64,000 bases of DNA, from the NCBI GenBank assembly GCA_008828725.1, contig MEHQ01002737.1:124001-188000 (forward strand). The letters run 5' to 3'. Positions 47,701 through 57,931 of this stretch are shown here, piece after piece (position 1 is the stretch's first letter; each line of letters starts with the position of its first letter). Both the position numbers and the translations under genes were made by a program. The notes beneath the pieces are model-generated. The model saw only the letters and a program-made list of their open reading frames with translations. It was not told the DNA's origin and did not search any database. Source of the stretch: Saccharina japonica (Eukaryota; Sar; Phaeophyceae; Laminariales; Laminariaceae).

Positions 47701-47788
47701 AGTCGGTCACCACCTGTGTGCATGGTGCAGGCGCAGGAAAGGCTTCATTTAGCTCGTGTTTAACCGTTTGCTCCTTTATATGCATCAT
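30423..47788 (-). CDS. kinesin motor protein, N-terminal motor plus coiled-coil stalk, 17 exons
   Basis: Exons in order: 47560-47788, 46661-46866, 45976-46054, 44738-44838, 44126-44269, 43068-43220, 42522-42620, 41582-41657, 39868-39983, 39099-39235, 37525-37686, 36619-36865, 33730-33936, 32994-33097, 31913-31976, 31404-31517, 30423-30935. Every junction is phase-compatible (2751 nt, about 916 aa). The motor has [10 protein letters not shown], the P-loop [11 protein letters not shown] (about 164-174), [14 protein letters not shown], switch I SSRSHTVF (about 339-346), switch [31 protein letters not shown], and neck [15 protein letters not shown]. It should be an ATP-driven microtubule motor. 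Exon 6 inserts a Gly/Asn-rich loop before a conserved [13 protein letters not shown]. Coiled coil follows in exons 13-16; the tail is Ala/Thr/Pro/Arg-rich. The subfamily is unassigned. The 11/12 junction (alternative donor at 37530) and the first ATG are least certain. Confidence 0.85.
31552..31775 (+). repeat. C/G-tailed short element, subfamily A
   Basis: It runs from GTGTACTCATTAGCC through CATGGCCGTAGTCGTATGG, GACCAGACAAACATTGC and CTTGTGAAGCGGAC. It lies in the kinesin intron between exons 15 and 16, only about 35 bp upstream of exon 16 on the transcript strand. Confidence 0.75.
32795..32925 (-). repeat. C-tailed short element, subfamily A, partial
   Basis: CCTGGTCGGCGAAAACCCGA, GCTCCGTCCCGGCATTG, CGAGGGACTATGG and a terminal C-rich stretch identify the element. 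It lies in the kinesin intron after exon 14. Just upstream (32690-32740) are repeated AAGGCATATGCCTTA palindromes also seen near 4500-4640 and 45340-45400. Confidence 0.7.
33577..33675. repeat. (CAA)n microsatellite
   Basis: About 32 CAA units, some CAG, in the kinesin intron just after exon 13 (the transcript strand reads TTG). The poly-Gln and poly-Val frames here are not genes. Confidence 0.95.
33955..34045 (+). repeat. G-tract short element, subfamily B
   Basis: GGGGGGCGTCCTCATTTGTT, CGACAATTAGCGACGCGTCC and CTTTCGAGACGGAGCAC match the copies at 6476-6565 and 11779-11905. It lies about 20 bp upstream of exon 13 on the transcript strand, so its C-rich end falls at the splice acceptor region. 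Confidence 0.7.
34975..35310. repeat. GGGTC/GACCC pentamer-rich array
   Basis: Runs of CGGGTCGGGTC change strand sense near 35040 to GACCCGACCCG and continue to about 35310, interrupted by GTGAGAGTTTGAAA spacers of roughly 60 bp. The array decays into GCCGAGCC. It lies in the long kinesin intron between exons 12 and 13. A short (AGAAC)n run follows at 35447-35480. Confidence 0.85.
35595..36090 (-). repeat. six tandem copies of an exon-end/intron unit from the RPB3 exon
   Basis: The word TACGAACTCC recurs at about 35608, 35719, 35812, 35894, 35969 and 36074. On the minus strand each unit holds the last ~25 nt of the RPB3-like exon (GAGTTCGTAGAGATTTGTCC), usually the GGCCAAG donor edge, then CAGTTGACTGTTGGATAT and GCCTTCGCAG, an acceptor-like end. 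Unit length varies from 75 to 118 bp. Confidence 0.8.
36055..36233 (-). pseudogene. isolated RPB3-type RNA polymerase II subunit exon inside a kinesin intron
   Basis: The 179-nt exon is bounded by ATTCAG|GGCAGCG and GCCAAG|GTAAGG and reads 59 codons without a stop. It includes [32 protein letters not shown] and [16 protein letters not shown], which match the insertion-domain region of eukaryotic RPB3 (plant forms have KGIGKDHAKWSPAA and EPEIHINED). No other RPB3 exon was found within 15 kb on either side. Its entry phase does not fit kinesin exon 12 as modelled, so it is probably skipped. Likely a captured exon rather than a working gene; inclusion as an alternative kinesin exon is not excluded. 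Confidence 0.7.
38175..38690 (+). repeat. G/C-tailed short element, subfamily A, long copy with insertion
   Basis: From GTGTATACACTCATGTC through CGGAGCACGTCGGG, GAAGGGTGAGCTGCATCC, TCTGGTGTGGCCACTCCCAG to GCGCAAATGATCTAGC. A roughly 100-bp internal block (about 38235-38340, containing repeated CGGGTA and TACATAA words) is absent from other copies. Confidence 0.75.
38955..39080. repeat. interstitial telomere-like (CCCTA)n array
   Basis: About 24 pentamers of TACCC, nearly perfect. On the kinesin transcript strand it reads (TAGGG)n and begins about 18 nt inside the intron after exon 10 (donor at 39098). It is one base shorter than the TTAGGG telomere unit. Confidence 0.95.
40252..40660 (+). 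repeat. G/C-tailed short element, subfamily A, best full-length copy (~395 bp)
   Basis: A G run is followed by GTGTACTCATATCGTGCACG and the complete set of family landmarks, ending CCGCACAAATGATCTAAC and CAGCATGGGTGACCGCC. Near that end, TTGTGCGG and CCGCACAA form an 8-bp stem around a GGTTATGAACC inner hairpin. It lies in the kinesin intron between exons 8 and 9. Confidence 0.8.
41283..41405 (+). repeat. short element, subfamily A, truncated copy 1 of 2
   Basis: GTGTACTCATTGTCATGCAC, CCATAGACCCTCGGATCC and CATCGGGTTTTCACC identify the family. It breaks off at GCGAAGACGG, where the G run of the next copy starts. Confidence 0.75.
41408..41536 (+). repeat. short element, subfamily A, truncated copy 2 of 2
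   Basis: A G16-17 run, GTGTACTCAATTCGTGCAC and GGGTTTTCACCAACCAGGC, breaking off at a second G run (41533-41540). Two truncated copies in tandem, each beginning with G, show that insertion joins are homopolymer-associated. Confidence 0.75.
41708..41739. repeat. (AG)n microsatellite
   Basis: About 15 AG units. On the kinesin transcript strand this is (CT)n, 50 bp upstream of the exon 8 acceptor, where it could act as a polypyrimidine tract. Confidence 0.95.
41988..42120. mobile_element. MITE, TTACGGGGG/CCATAG family, TA-flanked
   Basis: Ends TTACAGGGGACCATAGTAAA and TTTACTATGGTCCTCCGTAA; 133 bp; direct TA on both flanks. The interior has three ACTAGTAAT units. No coding capacity. TA duplication suggests Tc1/mariner-type mobilisation (inference). 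Confidence 0.85.
44445..44527. mobile_element. MITE, CACTCTGG family, divergent subfamily
   Basis: Ends TACCTATCTGGACGAAACTA and, mirrored, TTTCGTCCAGGGTAGTA; 83 bp. Same layout and length as 50988-51070 but with a GACGAAACT core in place of CCGAAATAT. Confidence 0.65.
45581..45830. mobile_element. MITE, GACGCATGCTACGATAGAGG family
   Basis: Ends GACGCATGCTACGATAGAGG and its imperfect mirror (ACCTCTACCGTAGCACGCGTC); 250 bp. The interior (CCGAGCTCCTCACTTGAGG, GGTTAAGGAGCCCGATCGTT) is shared in reverse with 52642-52869 and, more distantly, with 21832-21960. No coding capacity. Further partial ends occur near 4425, 32490 and 45250. Confidence 0.75.
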
Positions 47789-48539
47789 ATTTTAGATATC
47801 TTACTCGTATACAATACTACTCTCGTATATATGTGCACTCAGAAGGTCAATACAGGCGATATCCAAAGCAATCGTATGTATTCTCTGGTGCCACACGAGT
47901 ATGATACTACTACTGCTGTATTCTTGTCCACAGCCTTCCTTATGTCCTTCCTTGGAGGTAACACGTGAACTTCCGTATTCTCCTACACTGTATAACAAAA
48001 GTGTATGATGTCGCCGTATGTATAGACGTGCACGTGTTTTTGCTTGGTGAGACACCACAACAACAGCAGCGCAGCAGCACGTGGGGCTGCCATGCTACGA
48101 CACCAAATCACCAGGTACCTGGTACCTGGTACCCATTTCGGCTACGTGCCGTTCGACAGAGACGCCCACTCGGCGTGTGTACTCGTATCGCTGGCAATTC
48201 AACGCACCTGATGATTCATCCCGGCCGGGTCGCCTCAAACGTTGCCTTAGCGATCAGTCTCTTGTTTGTATCCTGGACATCCATGCATGCGTTGTAGCGT
48301 GGACTATCTTAGTAGCGCCGATTTGGCGGCGCGTTCTCCATTCTCCATTAGATCTTGTCGAAAATCAAAAGCAAACAGCCAGAGTTCAACACGAAACGAC
48401 GGTTACAAAGCGGGAGTTCCACACCATGGTGAGGATGTTTCAACGAACTGCCTACCAGCGGTAGCTGCTGTGTGTGTGCTCGACCGCAAAGCTTGCTCAA
48501 CTTCTGAGCTGTCTCTTGTTGCGTACGAGTACTACTGCC
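47789..48539. other. divergent intergenic region between kinesin and LYRM7-like gene
   Basis: About 750 bp between the two inferred start codons holds both 5' ends. It contains an ACCAGGTACCTGGTACC palindromic run near 48110. No further gene or clear core promoter element was recognised. If the kinesin has an upstream non-coding exon it would lie here. Confidence 0.45.
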
Positions 48540-50690
48540 ATGGCCTCGCTCAGACGCGAGGTACTGGGAGGCTACAGGCGTCTCATGCGCGTGCGCCTGG
48601 TTGCCTTCAAAGACGACACCGCCATGGTGGAGGCCGCCAAGAGCCAGCTCCGAATAGAGTTCACCAAGAACAAGGATGTGACCGACCCTTCCAAGATAGG
48701 TCAGTGTGGTCAGTCAAGATCAGTCTCACACCATCTCGTCGCGCCTCGTCCATCTATCTGCTGCCGGTGCAGTTAACGGTGCATTGTTACTGCGTTGGGT
48801 GCACGTATCATGTAGCGTCCTGTTTGGTCCAGGTATTCAGCACTTAGGCTACGCCTTGCCTCATGCATAGTGAGATACCTACCTGGTACGTAGTGGAAGC
48901 TGTAGGTCTTTGAGCGAGGTTGTGCCGCACCGCATTGCTGCTACCAGGTATGTATGACTACGCGTACTGGTGTACTGGTACACTCGCACTCTGGTACTCT
49001 CCAGAGATGTCCAGTGTCTAGCATGGCGAATGCCGACGATCATCGGTCACAGCCATGGTGTTGCAGTCTGTCCGGCGTTGCGCTTCCGTGTGGAAAACAG
49101 CACCGTCCCCAGCAGTATATCATATTTGATCGACTACTGCCGCGTACGTACAAGTATCCTACTATTTAATACTGTTTCTGTACGGGTATACCTGATCACT
49201 TGTACCTGATTGAGTGTTTACAACGCGTATTCTGCTGGGTTAATAGTTGATACTGCTTTGTGACATACGTACGAGCAGTGGCCGTAAAACTGCCCGCGCA
49301 GGCGAACTTCTCAGACGTGCCCGCATAAAATGACGCTGTTTCTACTGAGGTAGCGTTATGTCACGAAACCCTAAGGTATCCGTTCGGGACGATGAGCATA
49401 TTCTTGGCTTCGACTAACGGCGGCCACCACCCCGACCCGGACCTCTAACCCTCACCCTAACCCTGATGAGAGGCATGCCTGGTTGGTGTGCCACCTGGTC
49501 GTTGTGCTTGGAAAGGCTCTATTTTTAATGCGGGCACACCTAAGGAAGTGTGCCTGCGCGGGCAGTTGTACGCGAGCTCACGTACGAGTAGAGTATGGAA
49601 GCCAGACGGCTGTACATCATCTCATACGCGAGTGCGACGTCGCTGCTCTCTCCTCCTGCTCCTGTACTGCTGTAGATTTGTAGATGTGACTCTGGGCTCG
49701 GCAAGTGCGTGTACTCGCGGAGCAGACTGCCGCTCGTGCGCTATCGAAGCTTGCCAGCGGTGTTGTTGTACCCGTTTTGCAGTCGAGATATATAGATCAT
49801 ACGAGCGAGCTCAATGTGCTTTGTCCGTATTCACTCGTGGTTGAACCGCGGTTGAGCCGTGTTGTTCCTTTCGAGGGGCATAGCCCCGACAAGGGTATCA
49901 TTCAGACCAATACTTCCACGCCTCATACAGATCATCTACAGATCATCTACAGATCATCTACAGATAGATCATCTAGATACTAACCTGCCGTTATGAGATG
50001 TTGTGCACGATCTGTACAGTACAGCTCTAACCCAGGAAACATGTCCTACTGTAGATCATGCAGCTTATACGGCTCTCACCCGGCAACATAAGCTAGATCA
50101 TACAGATCATACAGATCATACATATCATGGACAGATAATACAGATCGTACAGATCAGGAATACATTTACCCTGGAAGATGTGCGAGACCATACAGATAGG
50201 AATCGATTATCTGTCCCGAGGTGTGTGAATACTAAATACTTCCAAACATGTCTTCGTTCTTTCGATCGTTCGTCCGTTCCTTCGTCCGCATTCGCTTATT
50301 CATAGTTTGCTCGTAAGGGAACCCGCCTCGAGTTTTCGATTATCGGGTTTTGACTCTGGGTCCTGGCTCAGCCTGCGACCAAAAAAACATTAACTTCACC
50401 CATTGGCAACCTTGCATGTTTCCATGACCTCGCCACGTTACTGCTAGCCACATGCTGGTGACATCGATGTTGTTACCCCGACGTCGTGTTTTTTTTACGC
50501 GCTCTCTCCTTATCGGCATGCTGTTTGCTGCTGCCGCTGCCCCCCCCCCCCCTATCCCCTTGCTGTCTTGTTTCTTCTAAATGTTGTAAGCCGGGCTGAT
50601 CAAGGGAATCAACGAGGTAGAGGACATGCTGCGCTACAACATCGCCCAGGCTAAACTCAACGAGCGAGGCAACTACGGTAAGCTGCCCAA

Positions 50691-50723
<33 letters not shown>

Positions 50724-53658
50724 TATAAATCGACCGACCGACCAATCATTGAGCCAACCAATCAATTTACGAACCAACCAGTGACTCAACCAATCAATCA
50801 ATTTACGAACCGGCCAATCGCTCAGTCAACCAATCAATATACTTCGTACGGACCAATCAATAACTCAGCCAACCAATCGATATACACACCCACCGATCGA
50901 TAAACCAACGGACCGACCACACAGCCGATCCATCAACCAACGTATCAAGCAAGCAAGCTGTAAGATCGATCGATCAAGTTTGTCTCGTACCACTCTGTCC
51001 CGAAATATAATCACCTTTTTCATTAAATATTAATGTACAAAGGGTGCTTATATTTCGGGACAGAGTGGTATGTCGATAGCACCGGCAATCAGAGAGTGAT
51101 TCGACCCAATCGCCGAACCAATTCAACAGCCACCCCAATGCTAAAATTGGACTATTATTATTTGTCTTGATTATCAATACCGTACCTCTACGTTCGATAC
51201 GAGTTGAGGAGGGAAAAAAAGGGCTGAAGTTTTCTCGCGATAAAAATGTAAGGCAAGGAGCCGTCGTGGGGAGGGCGGGAGAAACGCCTACTTGTTACGA
51301 CCATTACGGGGGAGCATAGTAAATACTAGTAATACTAGTAAATAGGACCTAATGTACACATAAAAACTTATATATTTACCTATGTTTACTAACAACATTT
51401 GGTCCTATTTACTATGGTCCTCCGTAATAGGGACAAGAAAGGGAGGACGAGGATAATAAATGGGATGGAAAAAAAAAACAAAAAACAAGAAAAATGAAGC
51501 CAATCTTTCTGGCACCAGTACTATTAATACTTCGCTACTATGTATCATGCGTGGTATCCATACTTTTGGTGCTACCGTACTTTGGTACCTGGTATGCACT
51601 GCTGCTAAGTACCACGTACATATGTCACCATCTTCATACCACGCATGTTAACGTTACATATTAAGATTGCTCTGTATGCCACAGCGGGTAAACTGGTAAA
51701 ATTCAACATGATCACGTAATCACAGTAGTTTTGCGTTTTTTTTACCAGGTCCAGACGAGGTCTCAACGAAGTGATGGCGTTATTGTTGAAGGAGCCCAAC
51801 ACAAGCCACTAACGTCTAACGCGCAATCTTTCGACAAAGAAACAAGCAAGGGTTTCAGCAGGGATATTGGCATTTTTCGAACGACCCCCCCCCCCCCCCA
51901 CCTCTATTTCCATGCAAACTCGAGAACTGCAACTTGGCGGCGTTACAGGCAAAAACCCGCTTGAACCAAACCTCGCGTTTGCTCCACCTTGTTTCCTTGT
52001 CTGTGCGTTGGGCTGCTTTGTTTGGTCTCGGTCCGTTTGTTTCGTGCGTATGATGCCTGATACGGCTTTCCCCTTCCCTTCTTCTACACGCACAACGCCA
52101 CCGACTACCCATGCTACTCTCGGCGCACCTGCAATACAACCACGGACAGTACCTTTTTCAAGCATGGCCCCTGACCCCCCCCCCCCGAGCTAGATCATTT
52201 GTGCGGGGTAGTGGAAAACCTTAGCTCCGCACAGGGGGAATGATCGTATCGCGTAGTGCGTGCAAGGTAGATGGTAAGGCACCCACCCACGACGGTTACA
52301 TAGTATACCCATTGCTGTATCTGGAAGTGGCCACTAGAGTAGTTCGACGCTGTCATCTATGTGCAAGGAAGTCCGCCTCACAAGCGGTTCTTAGTAGGAT
52401 GCAGCTCATCCTTCATGCGACTCGCTGAAGACCTAACGGCGCTTCGCACTTGGTGCAAACAAACGTCTGCCTGGTCGGTGAAAACCCGACGTGCTCCGTC
52501 CCGGTATTATAGGGATGCGAGGGTTTATGGTCATACGACTACGGCCACACATGGCATGAGTCCCCGTCCGGGATTGTAGGTGATGAGGGTCTATGGTCAT
52601 ACGACTACGGCCATGCATGAAAAGAAGTTACCCCCCCCCCGACGCGTTTTTTTTGGCTGAATCGTTTTCTGAACGATCGGGCTCCTTAACCCAAATTCGT
52701 CGGAATTTCATTTTTGTGACGAAATATGTTGCAGATATACTTTGGCCATGGTCTTGCTCATCCGGTAGCACTTTTATTTTCCTCCAAAACCATCTTTTCG
52801 GTGAGGTATGGCGCTCCTTAAGTGAGGAGCTCAGAAAAAACATGGTGCACCTCTATCGTAGCATGCGTCCCCCCGTGTACCCACCTCGACCCGACCGGAC
52901 ACGTCGGCTGGGCGTTGCAATCCTCCCCCACCCGCCATCTGCACTCAGTCCGATCACGCACCCACGCACGCACGCACGCATAAATAACCGGCCTTTTATG
53001 CGAACCCCTGCCCCAGTTTCCGTGTACCAAAAGCACACAAAGCAGAGCGCTACTCGTACTTCCCTAGAGTTTATTCTACGATAGGACCTTGCTGCTTACA
53101 TCCCTGAACCGTTCTCGTTACGAAAGGAAATGTCGAGTATTGATCCACGCCCCCCCCCCCCCGGGCGCCCTTCTTCGCTTTTTGGTTACGCGAAGCGTCG
53201 TCGTCGCAATGCTTTCGTATTTGGCCTTGACAGCGGTATTACACATTCAGCAGAACGCGAATCGTTTTTTTTCTCTGCCCGCCCCCTGCGTCTCCAAAGG
53301 GATGCGTGGTCAATGGCCAAATTACTCTCTATATATACTTGTATATGGCAAGCAACAAATGAGAACGCCCCCCCCCTCGCCCGCCCGCCCGCCCGCGCCT
53401 CTCTCCACCCCCTCGTCGCCGCTACACGCACGAACAACGTCGTAATCGATTGCCGTTGTCCGTGTCTTGAAAACAGCGGTGAACGTCGCCCCGAAGACGC
53501 CAGGCACCGGCCCGGGAAAGGACGGCAAGTTGGAGGTGGAACACATAGGGAGCAAGGCTGGTGACCTGCCGGCGGACGTTACAGTAACTACTACCCAATC
53601 AGCAGGGGCAGGGGCAGGGGCACCACCACCAGCTGCCGCGGGGAGAGAGGGGGGATAA
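48540..53658 (+). CDS. LYRM7: LYR-motif protein, LYRM7/MZM1 type (complex III assembly factor), 3 exons
   Basis: Exons 48540-48699, 50591-50677 and 53477-53658 join in consistent phases (1, then 1) to give about 142 aa. Exon 1 begins MASLRREVLGGYRRLMRV, the LYR-type helix motif near the N terminus, followed by FTKNKDVTDPSKI. Exon 2 ends YNIAQAKLNERGNY, the signature of LYRM7/Mzm1, which in animals and yeast holds the Rieske protein in the mitochondrial matrix before it enters complex III. The tail (KTPGTGPGKDGKLEVEH, then Ala/Gly/Pro-rich) is less conserved. Total length is near the family's usual 105-125 aa plus a short extension. Introns of 1.9 and 2.8 kb hold repeats. The family call is confident; exact function is inferred from homologues. 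Confidence 0.85.
49905..50240 (-). repeat. GATC-repeat family, copy in LYRM7 intron 1
   Basis: It contains (CAGATCATCTA)n, CTGCCGTTATGAGATGTTGT, GCACGATCTGTACAGTAC, CATACAGATCATACAGATC and TATCTGTCCCGAGGTGTGTG. These follow the same order as the copies at 25136 and 26696, with independent sequence drift. Confidence 0.75.
50695..50975. repeat. degenerate (CAAT/CCAA/CCGA) tetranucleotide region
   Basis: It starts as pure (AATC)n right after LYRM7 exon 2 (about 18 nt past the donor) and decays into units such as CCAACCAATCAATTTACGAA over 280 bp. Confidence 0.85.
50988..51070. mobile_element. MITE, CACTCTGG family, near-perfect hairpin
   Basis: Ends TACCACTCTGTCCCGAAATA and, mirrored, TATTTCGGGACAGAGTGGTA: at least 20 bp of perfect inverted repeat in an 83-bp element, including terminal TA. 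The best preserved member of this family in the window. Confidence 0.8.
51304..51427. mobile_element. MITE, TTACGGGGG/CCATAG family
   Basis: Ends TTACGGGGGAGCATAGTAAA and TTTACTATGGTCCTCCGTAA; 124 bp, with two ACTAGTAAT-type units and TATATATTTACC in the middle. Very similar to 41988-42120. Confidence 0.85.
52182..52620 (-). repeat. C-tailed short element, subfamily A, long copy plus fragment
   Basis: Starts GAGCTAGATCATTTGTGCGG after a C run, with CTGGAAGTGGCCAC, AGGATGCAGCTCATCC, CGGTGAAAACCCGACGTGCT, ending ACACATGGCATGAGT. A second fragment (52565-52620) repeats the last part up to CCATGCATG. It lies in LYRM7 intron 2. Confidence 0.75.
52642..52869. mobile_element. MITE, GACGCATGCTACGATAGAGG family, one end shortened
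   Basis: Reverse-orientation relative of 45581-45830: GGCTGAATCGTTTTCTGAAC, GGCTCCTTAACCCAAATTCG, CTTAAGTGAGGAGCTC and the terminal CCTCTATCGTAGCATGCGTC. The opposite terminal repeat is shortened and abuts a C run. Confidence 0.7.
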
Positions 53659-54944
53659 GGGGGCGCGCGACAGCGCTGACAAGCTATATGTGTACCCCCG
53701 TTTGACACGATGTATGCGTACCCCCGTTTGACACGATGTATGCGTACCCCCGTGTAGGGATGCGAGGGTCTATGGTCATATGGTCATACGACTACGGCCA
53801 TGCATGGATATCGAGTACACCCCCCCACCCCCCAAGAGTACCTCCGGTTACCTTGAGCTGCAAGTGTAGCACAGCGCAGGTTGCTGTCGTAGATTTTTTT
53901 TTGGGAAACTCAACTTTTCGACTGACATCAATCAGTCGGAATTGATTTATCTCGTCTCGTATTTTGTTGTGGAATTTGAATGTCGGTTTGAAATCCGGTC
54001 TTTCGGAGCGAATCCTTTTTCTTCCGCAGGTCAACTTGTACTATTGTAGCGCAAAGTAGAGTCTCTTGGTGGTTTGGTCTGGTCTACGTAATGTCAGCAG
54101 GGCGAAACTCCCGTGAAACGTCGGTATTTCTTTTTGTCTTGGTCAAAGTTTTGAGTTTCCTTCCTCCTTTGGCACGAGACTGGAGACTTTATTCGCGAAA
54201 ACACTTTTTTTGTTACCCCTTACTTTCGAACTGTGTGATGAAATCAAGTCTCCCGGCGTTTAATGGGCCTACATGTTCAAGATACACCAATAGAAAAAAT
54301 CCAAAGGGTGTTTGGGATAATCAGGCATCGGTGCTCGCCACGTGCACAAGAGTCCCCCCGCAATATGTGTACGTAATCGTACAATAATTGGAGCCACGCG
54401 TACTATTTGTGCTCGCCGACGAAACACAATCGCGCCTTAAGGGTAGTTGGTCTCCGGAAACGGATGTGATCACCATGACTGGTCTGCTGCTAGAGAAGGT
54501 ACAGTACAAATAGCCTACCAGCAGCATCGTCAGCATCGCCAAAATCGTCATCGGCATCATGGGCATCATCGATATCATCACCCACCGTACATGACGGATT
54601 CAACATAATTGTCACCATGACTGTCTTGTGTACTTGAAGTATCACAATACTAATAATAATAATCAGCAGCAGCAGCAGCAGCCATCGCTTGCTTGGAGTC
54701 GCCGCTGCCACAAAAAAAAATGCCAGGCATGGGTTACACGTCAAGTTATTCTTAGCTCGGAGATTACTATATAACACGCACTCTACGCACACACAAAAAC
54801 AGTGCGGGGCGCCATCGTACATCAAAAAGCAGTCCAGCCCATACCTACCAAGAAATGAGGACACGAAGGGGCGGGACGGCAGCGCTGAGGCCAATTACCG
54901 AACGGACATCCTTACATGGCAGCGCTACGGCCACCCCCTCGCCC

Positions 54945-55230
54945 ATCAATCCCAACATCTATCCATATCCTGGCTGTAAGAACACAATGGGTGAATTTCA
55001 ACCATCGATCCATAATATCCTGGTATATAGAACGGTATGCTTCCAACCATCCACCCATATGATGAAACGACGGTTAATTCCAACCATGTCCATATGCTGG
55101 TATAAGAACAAAGGTATAATGTCATCCATCTATCCCATCTTGATGGAAAAACGGTTAATTCCAACCATCTGTCCATACGCGTATATGCTGGCAGGAAACA
55201 ACCGCTCAATTCACATATCCATATCACAGC
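54945..55230. repeat. degenerate ~60-bp tandem region
   Basis: Recurring words ATCCATATCCTGG, ACGGTTAATTCCAACCAT and CATCTATCC at spacings of roughly 60-65 bp, four to five units with heavy divergence. Confidence 0.6.
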
Positions 55231-56383
55231 ACTTGACTAAAACAAGTGATTTAATTTACACCACCTATTTCACCCCCCNCCCCCCCCCCCCCCCTCGCAA
55301 AAAACGCCTACGTATCAAAACACCGGGAGACAACCGCGGGCAAGCCACAACAGCACACCACATCGAAAGGCCTACGTAGCCCCTCAAGACTGGCTTCCGT
55401 CTCATCTTCCAACACTCCAGACAAATTATGGGGGGCATTTGTTGCCGTGTCCATGAGTACAGGGCACATTCAAGTGCGAGACACAAGCGTACTTGCCCCG
55501 GGTTATCGATGGAAAGGCAGATTTCCCCCCCCCCCTCTCCCGGTCGTCAGTCGAAAAACAACCCAAAACAACTAAAAAAAGTAACTCACGAGTAGGTCAC
55601 ACATGGCAACAAAAAACCCTACCCCCCCCCCCCCCCCTCAACCCCCCTCCCACCCTTTCCCTCCCAACAAAAAATGCAATCCCAAATGTATTCCTCCCCC
55701 AAAAAACTGTTTGCTCACGAAATCGTCGTATAATAAAACAAAGCAAAAAAATCACAAATAGAAGCGAGGTGATACATGGAAAGATTTGAGCACAAAATGC
55801 CGCAACCCCCCCCCCCGCATCCCCAACACGCACGCGCATCAGTCAACCGGGCATGATCCCAAGCATCCGTGCGAAGATCAGCGACCATAAGCCACGGAAA
55901 GGTATATAAATATACACCGCGCCCATATATATAGCAACAAAGTTACGGCAAAATTACGTCAAACCATTGCAAACGGCGAGAGAGCCAATAAATCGATCGC
56001 GAGACACAAAAGCGTCATGTGATAAAGACGCGTTCGACGAACCGCACACCGACAATACCACGAAAATACCAACAGCCAACGTAGGCGATACAAGTGCACG
56101 ACGCCAGAAAAACGGTCCACGGTAAACAACCCCGCCCCCCCAAAATATCCCACCACCACCGCCACCACCAGAAGGTGCACGCGAGTCAGCAGACATGCGG
56201 CGCAATATCATACGCATGCGGCACAATACCCGAAACGTGCGGCGCATCCGGCAACGGCAGTTACACAACAAGCAAGCAGCCGCGACAACCCGAACGGAAG
56301 ATTCAGCGAGAAAAAACAGCCAGTCAAAAGCCGCATCAGCATATCATCATCCGCCGCCGCAAAAAAAAAAAAAAAAAAGCCGC

Positions 56384-56421
<38 letters not shown>

Positions 56422-57915
56422 ACCCCCAGGTGTGTAGGTAGTGTGTAGTGAATGGAGTTCGCGTTTGTCCCCCGTCAGAAAGGGGGAAAAAAAAAAAAGC
56501 GAAAGAGAGAGAGCGAGAGAGAGAGGAGAGAGAAGAAAGAGAGAAGGCAACATAGAGACGAAAGGGGTTACAGTAGAATTTCGGGAAGACATTAGAGGCG
56601 GGCGGGGTTAGCACGCGAGGCAGGGGGGATGGGGGGGGGGCGGGGGGGGGGGGGGGGGGCGGGGGGGGGGGGGGGGGAGACGATAGAGCAGGAGAAAAGA
56701 GCGGCGAGACAGAAGGCGAGGAGAGATCGCCGCCCCAGCCAAAGCCAAAGGGTGTACTCGTCGCCAAAGAACCAACCCCCTGCGCGTGGGACCAAGTTTT
56801 GACGCGGGGGGGGGGGGGGGGGAAGACGGGTCCTGGGTCCCTAGTTAGCATGCAGCAGCACGATAGACGGACAGCCCGAGAGACCAGACAAGGCGGGTCA
56901 TGTCGGCGTCGTGATCACCACGCCGCGTGCGGGGAGCGCAGGACCATCGCCGCGGGCGTCTGAGGATAAAAAATCCGCTTGCATTGACCAAGAGCACCGT
57001 GAAAACTCCCGCGGTTAACGGCGGCGGCGGCGGCGGTGGCGGCGATGAAAGACAGACACTTACAACGGAACGGCAGCGGTGGTATCGTCTGCTGGGACAC
57101 ACGGAGGCAGAGGTGACACCACGCGGCGAAAACATATAGCGTGACACAAAACAAACGACCGACGGAGGCTGACGACCAAGCAAGCGGGCAGCAAACAACG
57201 CTAAAGAGAGATACACGCGAATAGAGCAGCACAGCAACTAACAGCACAACGCAAGCGCGAGCCGGTTTCTGCCCATACACCCTTGCCCGGTAAACGTCAC
57301 GGCAAGCACCGAAACGGCTGTAATCTGTGCCCAACCACCGCATATCGCCACTAGCCAAGAAGGACCCGGCAGAAAACATCAACCCCACCTCTTCGGTCCA
57401 CCAGCCCGACTCAACAAACCTGATCTCTCCCCACCGCCCGTCGGAGAAAAACAAAAAACAAAAAACGAGGAAACAAGCACACACACACATTCGATCCATA
57501 AGACCAACCCCCGAACCACAAAACAGCATTATAAAAAAAATACATACGCGTCGGCTGTGCCGTACGAGGCGCGCGCGTTACCCAAAACCGGCTCACCTGT
57601 ACGCCCCCGCGCCCGCCGCAAGTGTTCCCCCCCTGCCCACGCCCCCACGTAGAACAAACACGCTGGCAGCTAAAAATGCTGCTCTGCTTGAGCCTAGCGG
57701 AGGGCTGGTCGGGGAGAGGGGGGGGGGGGGGGAGGGGCTCAAGCGCAACCTCAAACCAAGCGCAAGCGCTCATCCGGAGGCGCACATCCGCAAAACAAAA
57801 GGCCGCCGCCGTCGCCGCCGCCAGCAACATGGCATAGCATGGCATAGCATGGCATGACACGGCAACGGCGACAAGTCAGGGCGGGGTTAATAGGCGGGGA
57901 CAGATGGGGGGGGGG

Positions 57916-57931
57916 NNNNNNNNNNNNNNNN
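57916..57931. other. assembly gap (16 N) inside a G tract
   Basis: Sixteen N are flanked on both sides by G runs. Another single N (55279) lies within a C run. Both gaps fall in homopolymers, suggesting sequencing failure there, so nearby coordinates and homopolymer lengths are unreliable. Confidence 0.95.

Noticed and set aside
56845-57857. Hydrophobic or Cys-rich frames on both strands
   Set aside because: Overlapping frames in low-complexity DNA with no motifs, no consistent splice sites and a nearby assembly gap.
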